The notes below the pieces were generated by a model. That model ran no database searches. It saw only the letters and a program-made list of their open reading frames with translations, and had not been told where the DNA came from. The translations under genes were made by a program, and so were the position numbers. Positions 50,699-61,987 of a DNA stretch of 64,000 nucleotides are shown here, one piece after another; the stretch's first letter is position 1, and every line of letters begins with the position of its first letter. The DNA is from Selaginella moellendorffii (Eukaryota > Streptophyta > Lycopodiopsida > Selaginellales > Selaginellaceae), in assembly GCF_000143415.4 (NCBI RefSeq), contig NW_003314287.1, positions 937,160 to 1,001,159 on the forward strand, given 5' to 3'.

Positions 50699-53600
50699 AA
50701 CTTCACCGAATTTCATGAAGAGATGGCCACCGGAGTTCGTGCTGCTGGCCGAGAGATTGTCCGCGTGCTTGCTCTCGGCATAGTCGTCAATGTAGCGCCG
50801 CTGGTTTGGATTCGACGAGACCGATTTCTTGGAGAGTGCCGGCACTGGCGAGAGCGAGAAGAGAACGTTTGCGACGTCGTGCATTGCCGGTCGCTGGGCC
50901 GCTTGCTTTTGAGCGCAGAGTAGAGCCAGCCGGATCATCTTTTGGACGGTGCCAATGTCTTGGCAAGTGTCTTTGATCTCGGCGTCGATCACTTCCATGA
51001 CGGTGTTGTTGTTTACGTGACTCAATACCTGGACACAAGAAAGTAAGAACGTAGTTCTAGCGAGGAAAAGATCACGTACCCATTGATGCAAGTTCCTTTC
51101 GTCGTCTACGGCTTTTAATCCGGTGATGAGCTCCAGGAGGACGATGCCATAGCTATACACGTCCGACTTCTCGTTTAGCCTCGACGTGCGCGCGTACTCG
51201 GGGTCGATATACCCTATGGTTCCCAGGACAAAAGTCGATGTGTGCGTCTTCGTCGGACATATGCTCTTGGCGATTCCAAAGTCTGATATGTGCGCGTCGA
51301 AGTTCTCGTCCAGCAAGATGTTTGAGGACTTGACGTCCCGGTGAATGATCCGCGGACTGCAATCGTGGTGAAGATATGCCAGCCCCTGGGCGGCTCCCAG
51401 AGCAATTTTAAGACGTGTATCCCAGTCCAGCTTTACTTTTCTCACTGGTCCTGTAACACAAGCGTGATGAACAAAGAAGCTTCGAACCGAGAAAGATCTC
51501 ATACCGTGCAAGACGTCCCACAAACTTCCGTTTTCCAAATAGTCATAAAACAAAAGGTTGCCTGCCGGTGACAACGAGTATCCGTGTAAGCCAACAAGGT
51601 TCCGGTGCTTGATATGGCCCAGAGTTTCCAGCTCCGTTTCAAACTCGTGAATGTTTTGAGGGAAGTGGTTGTACAGCTTCTTGATGGCAACTGTCTTTCC
51701 ATTCTTGAGCGAGCATTTGTAAACAGTACTAGAAGCTCCGCGGCCAATTATGAAGCGTTCGTTAAGATTGTCTGTGATCCTCATAACATCATCGTAGCTG
51801 TGGCACGCCATGTCCATGTGAAGAACAACAAGGTTGGGCGGACCTGTGTAAAACACGAAACAATATTAAAGACTGACAGTGGCAAAGCTGAAGAATGCGT
51901 GCGTACCTTGGCCAGTTTTGCTTGAACCCTTGGCGAACGGTTTAGAATGATTCAATCTTATGCCCAAGAAAACCAGTAGAAGAACCAAACAGATTGCAGC
52001 TATTGCTATACCCATGATTGCCGTTGCTCCAATAGTATTGGACTGCTTAGAGCGATAACCGCAGACAGTTTTAGTGGAAGTTCCGCATAGTTGTGAGTTA
52101 CCAATGTAACTGTAAAAGGAGAGATGAGAAAACCGAAAGCGAACCATGTCTCAAATACCTGTCGGGCGTGAATTTTGAAAATATTGTGCCCGACGGTACC
52201 TCTCCAGAGAGGTTGTTATACGAAACATTCCTACAGAAAATTGTCAGTCACACAAAACACTGCTCAATGTCGAGCTTACAGGATGTTGAGACTAAAACAA
52301 TTCGTAAGTTGAACTGGAATAGCACCTGATAACTTGTTGTGTTGCAGAAACCTATCAACATTGGGCAAAAATTAGTTCTATGAAAGCGAGTAACATGAAT
52401 CCTTACAGAGTATTTAATGTCTGTAACTGGCCTAACTCTGGGGGTATGTTCCCTGAAAGCTTATTTTGCGAAAGATCCCTGAAGTTGTGTGTTAGCGGCG
52501 CGCTAGAAAACAGAAAGCAGCAGAAATAAATCTTACAGCAAGTCAATACTCCGTAAATTTCCAAACTCCGATGGGATCTTTCCTGAAATATCGTTATTGC
52601 GCAAAATCCTGCCATTCGATCGTATAAGAAACATCAACTCGCAGAAATCACACTTACAATGTCAATAGATGTTCTAGGTCACCAACAGAGCTTGGAATGG
52701 AACCACTGATATAGTTATCAGACACGTCCAAAGTATCCAGATTTACTATGTGACCAAAGTCGTCAGGAATACTGCCGCTGAAGAGATTTGACGATAAATT
52801 CCTGCAACAACGATAAATTATAGTCAAACCACGCAGCACGGAATAAACCACTTACAGATAGGTCAGGCTATCAAGCTTCTTCAGTTGCGGTGGAATGCTC
52901 CCATTTAGACGGTTTCCGTGCACATTGCTGGCAATACGAAAGAATTAGCGACTCGAGCCCAAATACAGACAACTTACAGATAGTTCAGAGCATTGCAAGA
53001 GCTTATGTTTTCAGGAATACGCCCATACAGCTGATTGTTAGCCAGGTTCCTGCTGTAAACTATTAACACAAGCAATACAACCGAAAAAAGACGTACAACT
53101 CAAATAGCTCGCTTAAAGATCCAAGCTCAGATGGAATTTCTCCAGTCAGTTGATTATCATTGAGTTGCCTGCATTGTAAAGCAGATCGCTAATCAATCGT
53201 AACACAAATAATCGTAAACTTACAAGTAGCTTAACTTCGTCATGTTACCAAGCTCGGGAGGAATAGTTCCGGTAAGTAAGTTACCGTGCAAATACCTGGC
53301 GTTTCCTTAAACTTAGTTCAACGCCTTGACAGCAAGTTCAAGTACATACAATTTACCCGTATACGTCAAATTTCCCAAAAGAGCGGGTATGTCACCAACT
53401 AGACGATTATCGCTCAAATCCCTATAAAGCATCAAGATTGTTAACTACAACTAGCCAAATAAATTGAATTTACTTACAATACCGCAAGGGCCTGCATAAG
53501 CCCAATCACTTCAGGTATTTTTCCTGAAAACTGGTTGCCTTGAAGTGATCTGATACAAAACATTATAACATTCAGGAAAACGAGACGAATAAACCTACAG

Positions 53601-54966
53601 GGTGGCCACTTGCAAAAAGCCAATGTTGTATGGTATTTCTCCATTCAGGCGATTATATGCTAGATCTCTGCACCAAAACCCATGTCACGTGAATGAGAAC
53701 ACCGAATGAATGTAAAGATTGTAATCCACATACAAGATTTCAAAACTTGTGCAGTTGCCTATGTTATCAGGAATAATCCCAGAGATATTGTTGCTGCGCA
53801 CATCACTGAAAGGCAACCTTCCCGTAAGTCCGTGACAAAAATCAATGACAGAAACTTACAAGTACCAAAGCCCGGTCAAACGGCACATATCAGAAGACAG
53901 CGTTCCGCTGAGAGAATTGTCTCTGAGCCCCCTGTTCCAAATGATAGACATAAAATCATTCCTATGAAAAAATGAGACTTACAGGTACTGTAAAACCTCG
54001 CTCCAATACAAGAGCGTGGGTATCTCTCCAGTGAGCTGATTTTGAGCAAGATCCCTGCCCGTCAGAGCAATAAGATTAGCAAAAGCATTCACCAGAACAG
54101 CCTCAAACTCACAGCGTCTTCAGATTCGGCAGCTGAGAGAGGGTCGATGGAATGGGTCCCGTGAGCTGATTGCTTTTGAGAATCCTGCACCCACATGAAC
54201 GCATGAGACAGATATTTTCGGAGACAATCGGCCATATACGCACAGAGTTTCAAGCTGTTTGAGCTGCGATACTGAAAAGGGGATGTCTCCGACCAATGCA
54301 TTGAAGGATAAATCTCTGAGAAACAGCGTCAGACCCAGCAAATCTTGAGAACAATACAGGCTCACATGTATTTTAGAACAGCACAGTCGCCTATTTCATC
54401 AGGAATCTGACCACCAATGCTGTTCTCTCGCAAATCCCTGCCAGACATACGCATTAGACTCCAAACTCCACGAAAACAGCTCCATCCAAGCTTACAGATA
54501 CTGAAGACTTTTCAACTTTCCTACCGATGGAGATATCACTCCGGAGAGGCTCAACTGGGTGAGATTCCTGCACAAAACAAATCAGATGTGCGCAATGTAC
54601 ATGAAGCGTGAAGCAAAAAACACATACAGTCCAGTAACGGAAAGTGTCACGTTGTCACATGTAACTCCCCTCCAAAAGCAAGGATCGTGATCAGCGGAAC
54701 CATCCCAATCGTAAAGAGCATTGCCGGCATTACTGAACGACTTCTTGATCTCGAGCAAAACCGCGCCTGGGAACGGAGCAACAAACAACTTAGAACGCCC
54801 AACGTAGACCGAGGATCCAGAAACCAAGAAAAAGGAGCAGCAGAGAAAAGAAATCACAGAAACAGATACTCTACTCACCGTCGTTGGAGAGCGCAGCAGC
54901 CTCCTGAGCTACACCAGCCCAGAAAAGCAGCAAGCCCACAAGCAGAAAGAACGAACGTAGAGCCAT
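50684..54966 (-). CDS. ERL: ERECTA-family leucine-rich-repeat receptor kinase
   Basis: Over twenty exons, most LRRs on their own exon of about 72 nt. ATG 54966 starts MALRSFFLLVGLLLFWAGVA (signal peptide). The LRR N-cap has LYDWDGSADHDPCFWRGVTC. About 20 LRRs follow (LKYIDLSFNALVGDIPFSV, GKIPEVIGLMQALAVLDLS, SGSIPSSVGDLEHL), then a juxtamembrane Cys pair, a transmembrane segment (IMGIAIAAICLVLLLVFLGI) and the kinase. ERECTA signatures: LVVLHMDMACHSYDDVMRIT, GRGASSTVYKCSLKNGKTV, FETELETLGHIKHRNLVGL, YSLSPAGNLLFYDYLENGS. Kinase residues: VAIKKL Lys, HRDVKSSNILLD, DFGIAK and GTIGYIDPEY are intact. Expected ligands are EPF/EPFL peptides, with SERK and TMM partners, controlling stomatal pattern and organ growth through a MAPK cascade. 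Confidence 0.95.
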
Positions 54967-56010
54967 ATCAAATAGCTTGAGAACCTCGAGCGAGAAGGAG
55001 CGCGAGAGCTCGAGGCTAGCTGCTACACTTCCACAGAGATCAGACCGAATGACGCTCGGTCATTGTACGCCCCTGCATTGGTTCCCCCGAGCCCACACTG
55101 CTAACATCCCGGCGTAGAAATTCGCAGCCGCCCTCTACAAGCTAGCTCCTCCTTTCCAAGCCACCATAGCGAGCCCTGCGTTTACACCTCCCTTCCCTGG
55201 CAAAAGTCCAGAAAATATATCCCTTTCCTCTTGGCTAAACCCCTGTCCCTCAATCAAGGCGGCAAAACCCCTCCACTGCCGCTGCCAAGAACCTGCATTC
55301 CTGTGTTGTGCTGCTGTGCGGCCCCTCAAAAAAGGCAAGCAGCGGCTGTTGAGTCACTTCCCTCCCATTCACTGCTCCAAATCGCTGGAAAAGAAAGACC
55401 CCCACCTCTCTCTCACCTCTTGTCCCTAGCGCGACCCAGAAGGCTGCCAAGAACTGGGGGCAATCGATTTCAAACCAAAATTATTCAAGCGCAGCACCTC
55501 CCAGTTCCCCAGTTGGAGCAGCGCCAGCGCCAGCGCCAGCGCCGGCAGCCATCGCCATCAGTGATCAGACTGGAGCACGCAAAAACTGGAACATTAGCAA
55601 GCACAACACCGATCCGTGTCAATTCCGACGCCGCGCCCCACGCCAGGCCGATATTATGCCCATGAAAGCTCCACCGCAGCAGAAATCCGTCCTTGGATGA
55701 GAGCGAGCTGGATCCGATCCTCCAAAATATTCCAAGAAACCAGGAGCGGGGGAAAGATCGATCGATCGATCGCGCTGCTGCCGCTGCCGCTGCTGCCGCG
55801 GAGCCGATCGACACCCTGCAATGCAATCTCTTGGCGCCGGAGAAGTGATGAACCTAAATGCCGAGGAGGAACAAGAGACGCATTTTGGCAGGGATCGATA
55901 ATCCGCCCCGGCGGGCTCTTGATTGCTAAAATTCACTTTACTCCGTTTTACCTGACGGGTAAAAGCTTTCTACCACCCCGTCCATACACGCTCTCCCACA
56001 TGGGGCGACG
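54967..56010. other. ERECTA-like promoter and 5' leader
   Basis: No gene supported. Simple repeats are present: (CAGCGC)n at 55517-55546 and (GATC)n at 55756-55773. A plus-strand ORF at 55231-55665 is Pro/Gln/Arg-rich and has no recognisable domain. Confidence 0.45.
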
Positions 56011-56013
56011 ATA

Positions 56014-56135
56014 AGGACGTATGTCCTCACCCCAAAAACTCCCCGCCCAGCAGCAGCAGAGCGATAAGGACATATGTCCTTGGCGCGCTTCTGGGCGCTA
56101 AGGACGGGTGTCCTTGATGCAAGGACACAATCCTT
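56014..56135. repeat. Cluster of four AAGGAC-N4-GTCCTT palindromes
   Basis: 56014-56027 (AGGACGTATGTCCT), 56066-56081 (AAGGACATATGTCCTT, a perfect 16-bp palindrome), 56100-56115 (AAGGACGGGTGTCCTT) and 56121-56135 (AAGGACACAATCCTT, one arm a base short). They lie 1.05-1.17 kb 5' of the ERECTA-like start codon. Confidence 0.85.
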
Positions 56136-58515
56136 AGCTCCCCGGCGGCTGCTGCGCTTTGGGTCGCGCGCTGGAAAGGCGAAATAGGCGAAATAGCAAA
56201 TAAACCCTAAAGTGATCATGGAATCATTTGTTGGGATCCTGAGTTTGAAAATGTTGAAAGAGGGACGTAGCATCGCCGCTGATCACTCACTCAAGCATAT
56301 ACATTATATGGTTTGCTGTAGTAGAACATGGTATGGTATTTTTATATCACCGCAATCATGCCAACCATTTATGATCGAACGAAAATGGTGGTGGTGCAAA
56401 ATATGAGAAGCAAATGTTTGATACCCTAAAATGGTGTGGCTGGTCACATCTTTTGCATGGCTCTTAATCAAAATGGCATACGAGTTCGTTAGGGCCACAC
56501 GCACAAAGCCACCCTTATTAAAGCCCCGGTGAAAACGCTTCCCTGCACCCTTCCAGAGGCCGTACGGGGCAGGGCATCATGTAGGAGTCAAAGGCCTAGC
56601 AGGTGACCGGTACCTGCCGGTGGCGGTACCGAGTGGTGTGATTTTGCTAGTGAATGTGTGTGTATGTGTGTATCTAGCTCCCTAATGAGAGTAACAAGGA
56701 CCCACTTGGCTTAAGGACGATTCCTCCGGAAAATTCGTATTCGTGGGTGTAGTAACTCTAACCCGCCCACCCTGCGATAAAAATCATAGAAAATGACATC
56801 GCATTTTACCCCTGTGTGATTCTCTCCCCTTCAAGGCCACTAACATTTGTTTCGCGCCATCATTCAAATCGGAAATATTCCGTCGCCACCGGCGGAGCCG
56901 GTCGCCTGACGTCACAGCAGGCCGTCGCGGAACCCGTGGGCCAAGGCGTTATGCTGCTTAAGACGAATTATGCGACTCACACGTGCCTGTTTAATCATAA
57001 AAATCTCGTACGATGATAGTACGGCGCTACCGGAATATTCCTAACCGAACGTGTCGATATTCAGGCTAAATTTTCTACGTACGGGGATTGTCTGTGTTAA
57101 TAATGCACATGGCACAAGTGTATAGAAGTTAACATCTCACCAGTAAGTTGTTGTGCGATTACAGTTTCTTTGTACGGAACTGTAGCTCGGGAGAACTTCC
57201 GTATGATCCTGGGTGAATTAAGTTGTCCTTGGGTTTTTCTGTCGCCGTTGTTGGTAGAGCAGTGTTTTGTGTCTTTGGCTCACTGCCTCGAAGGTCTAAA
57301 AGCTTTTATAATAACCAGAGAGAGCCCCACCACCATTTGGCGAGCTCGATCCCGCCTATAAACAAAGACCTGAGAATCCAATCTCCCAATCTCCCAGCTC
57401 TCGAGGCGAACAATCATTTGTTATGACACGTCCCAGTTGGATCGGGAGAAAACTTTGGATCGATGCAAATTCCGGAATGAGGGGATGTGCCATTTACCTC
57501 CCCTCTCCCTCACCCTTTGTTCCCTCAACAAGCAATTGACTTATAACCTAGTTTACTTCTTGTTCCTGTTGCAATGCAAACAAAAGGTAAAAAAACTTTC
57601 ACCTTTGCGTTTCGTTCCCCGTCGTTGCCGGGAAATCATTTTCTTTGCGGCTCGCGGAACTGGCTTGCATGTTCCACCAGGCAAGAAAAACTATATCACC
57701 CTTTTGTGGCTGTCGTAACTTAAGATCACTCTCTGCAGGGACTAAAATAACCACGGTGGTACAAGCACTTTTGTAGTTTTCTCCCCTAGAATAATTTGTT
57801 AGTGCCGCTAAAGCAAAGTATGGTAATCATACATAGGCCAGGCCCAAAAGAGTGCAAGATGTCAATCGGGCTGCATTTGTTTTTGCGGCCTGTAACATGC
57901 GGCGCATTGCCGCAAAATAATTCTCATATAACTCAAGAGTATTCAACTCCATAGCATAATTCTCGGCTACCTCTAAATAAAAGGGAACATATTTTAACAG
58001 CACCACCATTATTGTTATTTAGAAAAGGTTGGAATCAAAGTTTATTATCGAGAGGTACAAGCACTGGGGTGGCTTATTGCAATGCAGCTAAAGCGAAGTA
58101 GACGTAAGGAGTTGTTTTTTTGGTGGCGGAACATGCCCCCCCCCCGCACAGCCCAGCGAAGCGACGGGAGCTTTTATGCCAAGTGAGAAGATGCAACGTA
58201 TATCTGCTGGAGGGGGGCATGGCAATTCGCTCTAGCTGGCCAACGAGATTATCAATGCGTATCCGTTATATACGAGCTGGAGCATACAAAACGTTAGAGA
58301 AAAAAAAAAGGAGTTTTGAAGACGACCACGAAAGTCGTTAGAACTGTCTTTGTTTTCCTGGTGAAAGTTATCTCGCATCTGTAGAGAACGAAGATCTTGT
58401 CTTATTTATCAGCTCTACGCGGAGGGACAAAGTCTTTGCGATACTTACAGGCGCTTCGAAAGATAAAAGGAGTTTCGGATGGAGCTTATTAGAGTTGTTT
58501 TTGCCAGAATCTAGC
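56136..58515. other. Gene-free spacer
   Basis: About 2.4 kb without a supported gene on either strand. It holds a TG-rich microsatellite (56654-56677), GGTACC pairs (56609-56630) and short ORFs without family features. A 57-residue minus ORF near 57827-58009 (LYENYFAAMRRMLQAAKT) has no start or context that supports it. Confidence 0.4.
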
Positions 58516-59350
58516 TTAGACTGGTTGGAGCCCGGCTCTGGCTGCTGCTTCTGACCAGGCGCGACTGGTCGCCTGATTGAACAAGACGAAATCGATCTGA
58601 GAAGCAGCAGCATCACAAGTCAGCGGTGGAAGAGCGGCCGAGAGCACGCAAAGACTTGCCTCGGAGAATCCGTGCGCCCCCTCCTGGATGGTTTCCAGAG
58701 CGATTTGCGCGGCTTTGGCGAGCGGGAATCTGGAGCCAAAGTTTAGCGCATAATAAAACTCGAGTCTACAGCAAAGCAGCTCTTTGTTACCCGTTGATCC
58801 CGCAGGACAGCGCCGGGAAGGCTATGAACTTGATGCCTTGGCTTCGTGCGACTTCGAGCGAGTTCCTGCGACGTATCAGCGTGAAAATGAGAAGCGAGAG
58901 AAAAAGCTCCAGAGTGCTATATACTTGTAAGCGTTCTTGAGAGTCTCGGCTTTTGCGAGCCTGTTCTTCGCTGAAGGTTTTCTTGTACGCTACACCCACA
59001 GTGTGGATGATCTTGCTCACACGGAGACTAAAGCCAACCACACAATACATTTGTACATGAAAAACTTGCTTACGGTGTAGCCATGGCTTCTCCTGGAGGA
59101 CAATCGGGGAGTTCTCGGCGGTGATCCAGTCGAAAGAAAGAATTTTAAAATTGTCAAGAGAGTTTTTCCCACCTCCGTCGACGCCACCGCCTCCCAGTAA
59201 CCATTCGTGCGTGGCGTTGACGATCGCATCGCTCTTGCCGTCGGCATGCCACCGAGTGATGTCGCCCTCGCGCAGCACCAGCTTGCAGGAATCGCCAAGC
59301 TTGTAGCCTTGCCCCGCTTCTCTTGCGAGCCCTTGCCCATTTCCCGCCAC
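58516..59350 (-). CDS. Macro-domain protein, internally deleted and lacking a clear start
   Basis: Minus-strand exons read in frame: CKLVLREGDITRWHADGKSD, AIVNATHEWLLGGGGVDG, GEAMATP, LRVSKIIHTVGVAYKKTFSE, then RNSLEVARSQGIKFIAFPAL and SCGING, FPLAKAAQIALETIQEGAHG, IDFVLFNQATSRAWSEAAA, ending LQPV* at 58516. These match ADP-ribose-binding macro domains (DAIVNATHE, GGGGVDG, IHTVG, KFIAFPALSCGING). The roughly 28-residue segment normally between GGGGVDG and GEA (AIHxAAG ... CPT) is missing, although splicing keeps the frame. The first exon has no in-frame ATG between an upstream stop and position 59350 (the first triplet is GTG). The last intron starts GC (GAG/GCAAGT), a GC-AG intron. Family role: recognising or hydrolysing ADP-ribose esters. 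This copy may be impaired or decaying. Confidence 0.7.
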
Positions 59351-59357
59351 AAAACCT

Positions 59358-59366
59358 AAACCCTAA
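59358..59366. promoter_or_regulatory. Telo-box next to the macro-domain gene
   Basis: AAACCCTAA at 59358-59366, directly upstream of the first recognisable macro-domain codons (minus-strand gene). Confidence 0.4.
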
Positions 59367-59703
59367 AACAAAGTTACAAATATCTTACAAATATCCCCAT
59401 CCTAGAACAGCTTAAATGTCTAGCTTTAAAAGAATTAGCACCTCCAACTTCTACAACGATTTCAAAACTTTTGGAGAAAAACCCAGTTTCACATCGTACA
59501 AGCACTCGAGCTAAAGCGAGCTTGCCGCAACATGTACACTCGGAAGATCGGTTTTGAGCATCTGTATTCCTCATACTCTAGCTGGCCAGCAAAGAACACT
59601 GGTCAGGTTCACTCCCAAAAGAAAAACCCAAAGAAAAGAATGTCGTACCTCTAAAGTCAGCGCATGCTACACGAATATCTGCCGCTGGAGGACACGAGTC
59701 CCG

Positions 59704-61080
59704 TCACAAAAACGTTGCGCCGCTGTGGAGCAAGTTGTGAGCGATCGCATCTCGGGCCTGGACGGCGGCCGGATCGCTGCTGCTACTGTCCGGGAACATC
59801 AAGTCGTCCACGGCCTCGTACGCCAGCTCCTCGTCAAACCCCTCGTTGTGGTGCTCGCAAACGTTGTGGAGCACGCTGCATGCCCCCAGCACCGCCGGGA
59901 GCTCCTGGAGCTTCACCTCGGTCCGCTTTTGCAAGAACTTCCAGCGTCCCTTGAGCCGTCCAAACGCGTCCCTGGCGATCTTGAGCACCTCGGACAGCTT
60001 CTCGTTGAAAGCGTGGTGAGCCCAGCCGAGGTTGTGCTGCGTGTAAGGCACCAAGAGCCAGCTGAGTAGCGGGTACCCCGGCCCTCCGGAGACCCAAACT
60101 CCGTTTAGCAGGCCATCCGCCGCTCGCTGCGCGAGGTTGGACTTCTCCAGGATCCTCTCGTCCGACATGGAACCCGGCCAGCCGATGGAGAGGTCCGTGA
60201 AAATCCCGCGGATGTCCACCACCCCTTGCAGGGTGATCGAGTAGGACGTCTTCTGGTTCCTGTCCGTGTGCCTCTTGTTGAAGTAGGCCGCGACGTTCAT
60301 CTTTGGAGCGATGATCGGGATGTGCGTCGTGTACATAGCCCCGACCAGGTTTGGAATCCCGGAGATGGCCTCGAACTCCTCCATCACCGCCTGAAGGCGC
60401 TCCTCGGTCGGCCACTGGACGTACTTGGACAGAAGAACGTCGTTGATAGCAGCGCAAACTTCGAGCACCAGCTTGTGACAAGTTGATATCCCGAGTCCGA
60501 ATCGCTTGGAGACGAGCCTCAGCGGCTCTCCGGTGGCGAGCCGCCAGATACAAACCGCTACTCGTTGTCTCACCGGGATGGCCTGGCGGAGCATCGTGTC
60601 CTCCTTGGCCACCGCCAGGCCGAGCTGGTCACAGATGATGTTAAACGTGCTCTTGCTCATCCGAAATGCGCGGTGGAACTCGGCCTCGGGAAAGCTCGGG
60701 TGATTGCAGCGCTCCCACCACGCCTGCGAGCGTGACTTCACCCACAGCCGGCGGTGGACGCTCTGCTGCGTCGCGATGGCGGCACCAACAGCGGCCACCG
60801 CCAGCCGGCTCCGTTTCAAACGCAGCCTCTCGAGCTCGTCAAGCTCGGCGTACTCCTCCTGTAGATGTCGGTGGTAATCCAGCATCAACTCCACGCGTCT
60901 CTTGTGCTCCTCTTCGATTCTCTGCCATTCCAGCCGGGACCGCCTCTCAAACTCCTCCTCTTCTTGCTGCTGCTGCTCGCTGTAGACAACCAGGAAGAGC
61001 AGCATCTTGAGAAGCTCGCTTCGTCTCGGGTTCCAAGGTCTCTTCCTGCTAGTTACCTCCAAACCTCCGGAGCCGCTCAT
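59704..61080 (-). CDS. ALP1/HARBI1-like domesticated PIF/Harbinger transposase
   Basis: Intronless, 458 residues, ATG 61080 (MSGSGGLEVTSRKRPWN). The N-terminal part has a hydrophobic patch and an acidic/basic coiled coil (QQQQEEEEFERRSRLEWQR). The DDE_4 nuclease-like domain has WWERCNHPSFPEAEFHRAF, FGLGISTCHKLVLEVC, YTTHIPIIAPKMNVAAYFNK, TDRNQKTSYSITLQGVVD, GWPGSMSDERILE, GYPLLSWLLVPYTQHN and FGRLKGRWKFLQKR. In active Harbinger nucleases the first catalytic Asp is in GAxD-GTHI and another in GDSGYP; here these are GAMYTTHI and SGGPGYP, so the triad is lost. This is the state of the plant ALP1-like family, co-opted host proteins; Arabidopsis ALP1 antagonises Polycomb repression. No flanking terminal inverted repeats were seen. 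Confidence 0.88.
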   Translation of the reverse strand: MSGSGGLEVTSRKRPWNPRRSELLKMLLFLVVYSEQQQQEEEEFERRSRLEWQRIEEEHKRRVELMLDYHRHLQEEYAELDELERLRLKRSRLAVAAVGAAIATQQSVHRRLWVKSRSQAWWERCNHPSFPEAEFHRAFRMSKSTFNIICDQLGLAVAKEDTMLRQAIPVRQRVAVCIWRLATGEPLRLVSKRFGLGISTCHKLVLEVCAAINDVLLSKYVQWPTEERLQAVMEEFEAISGIPNLVGAMYTTHIPIIAPKMNVAAYFNKRHTDRNQKTSYSITLQGVVDIRGIFTDLSIGWPGSMSDERILEKSNLAQRAADGLLNGVWVSGGPGYPLLSWLLVPYTQHNLGWAHHAFNEKLSEVLKIARDAFGRLKGRWKFLQKRTEVKLQELPAVLGACSVLHNVCEHHNEGFDEELAYEAVDDLMFPDSSSSDPAAVQARDAIAHNLLHSGATFL

Positions 61081-61163
61081 TGAGCGTCCTCCTAGAGAAA
61101 ATCTCTTCCAGATTCACTAATCTGCTTGTCGATGGCGAGGAGAAAAACCACCGCTCGCCAACA

Positions 61164-61200
61164 TTCTTCTTCTTCTTCTTCTTCTTCTTCTTCTTTTTCT
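61164..61200 (+). repeat. (CTT)n microsatellite
   Basis: About ten CTT units, i.e. GAA-rich on the minus strand, in the 5' leader of the minus-strand ALP1-like gene. Confidence 0.9.
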
Positions 61201-61928
61201 TTGTGTTGTTCGTCTTCTTCCACCTAGACTCTGTGTCTCGACATACTCCTATTCTTCCGCGTGTTTACGCTCTCCGACCACCTATGATAATCCTGTATTA
61301 AATCTAAAATCCTTGCGAGAACTCTTCCAGCTCCGGCTGCTACTTCTAATCCTGGTGATCTTGCTGATTTCTCCGGACAAAAAATCCTTCCACGTGAATT
61401 CGCAAAACTTTGTTTTTTCTCCGACCATCTATCATCTGCTTCACACCTGTGCCTGGAAAAAACCTCATTTCTAGAAGAATTGGCCCCGGACTCTTCCCTA
61501 CACTGTAGCTTCGTCGGCGTCAACCAGTTAGTCCACACGCATCCTCTATCAATGCGGCACCCCTGTCCGGACGCGACGGCCTCTAAACCCTATTACGCGC
61601 TTTCCCTCCTTCCCCGAAAGAAATCCCTGTCGATCGATCGAATGTGCTGCGTAAATCCATCATGCGCAGACCCCCACACTGCACTCGCCCTCGCTCGGGC
61701 AGCGCGCGCCAGGAGAAATCCCTGCCTGCCAGGCGCGACGAAGAGGAGGAAAGCGAAAACTCACACATTCTCCCGATCGCACCTCAGCATCGGATCAGAT
61801 AGCGCACGGAATTCCACTCCCCCCGCCGCCATCAATGCGCGCCGCCGCCGCCGGGAGCGAGGCCGGGCGGCCCTCCTCCCGCCATTGTGCCATATCGCTC
61901 GCTCCGACAAGGAGTGGTTTAGCGCCGG

Positions 61929-61987
61929 GGGGAATCGAACACGGGACGGGGTGGACGGCGGACGCGCAGGGGAATCGAACACCCGAC
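61929..61987 (-). repeat. Two tRNA T-arm-like segments, 40 bp apart
   Basis: GGGGAATCGAACAC occurs at 61929-61942 and 61969-61982. The reverse complement GTGTTCGATTCCCC matches a tRNA B-box/T-loop (GTTCGATTCC). The second copy is preceded on the minus strand by CTAGCATGCG, like a tRNA-Ala(AGC) anticodon loop. No full cloverleaf or acceptor stem can be drawn, so these are tRNA-derived fragments. Confidence 0.5.

Noticed and set aside
55231-55665. 144-residue plus-strand ORF rich in Pro, Gln and Arg
   Set aside because: It overlaps simple repeats (CAGCGC)n in the ERECTA-like 5' region, starts without context and has no recognisable domain.
57827-58009. Small minus-strand ORF with a helical look
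   Set aside because: No start context, no splice support, no recognisable family, and it sits in gene-free DNA.
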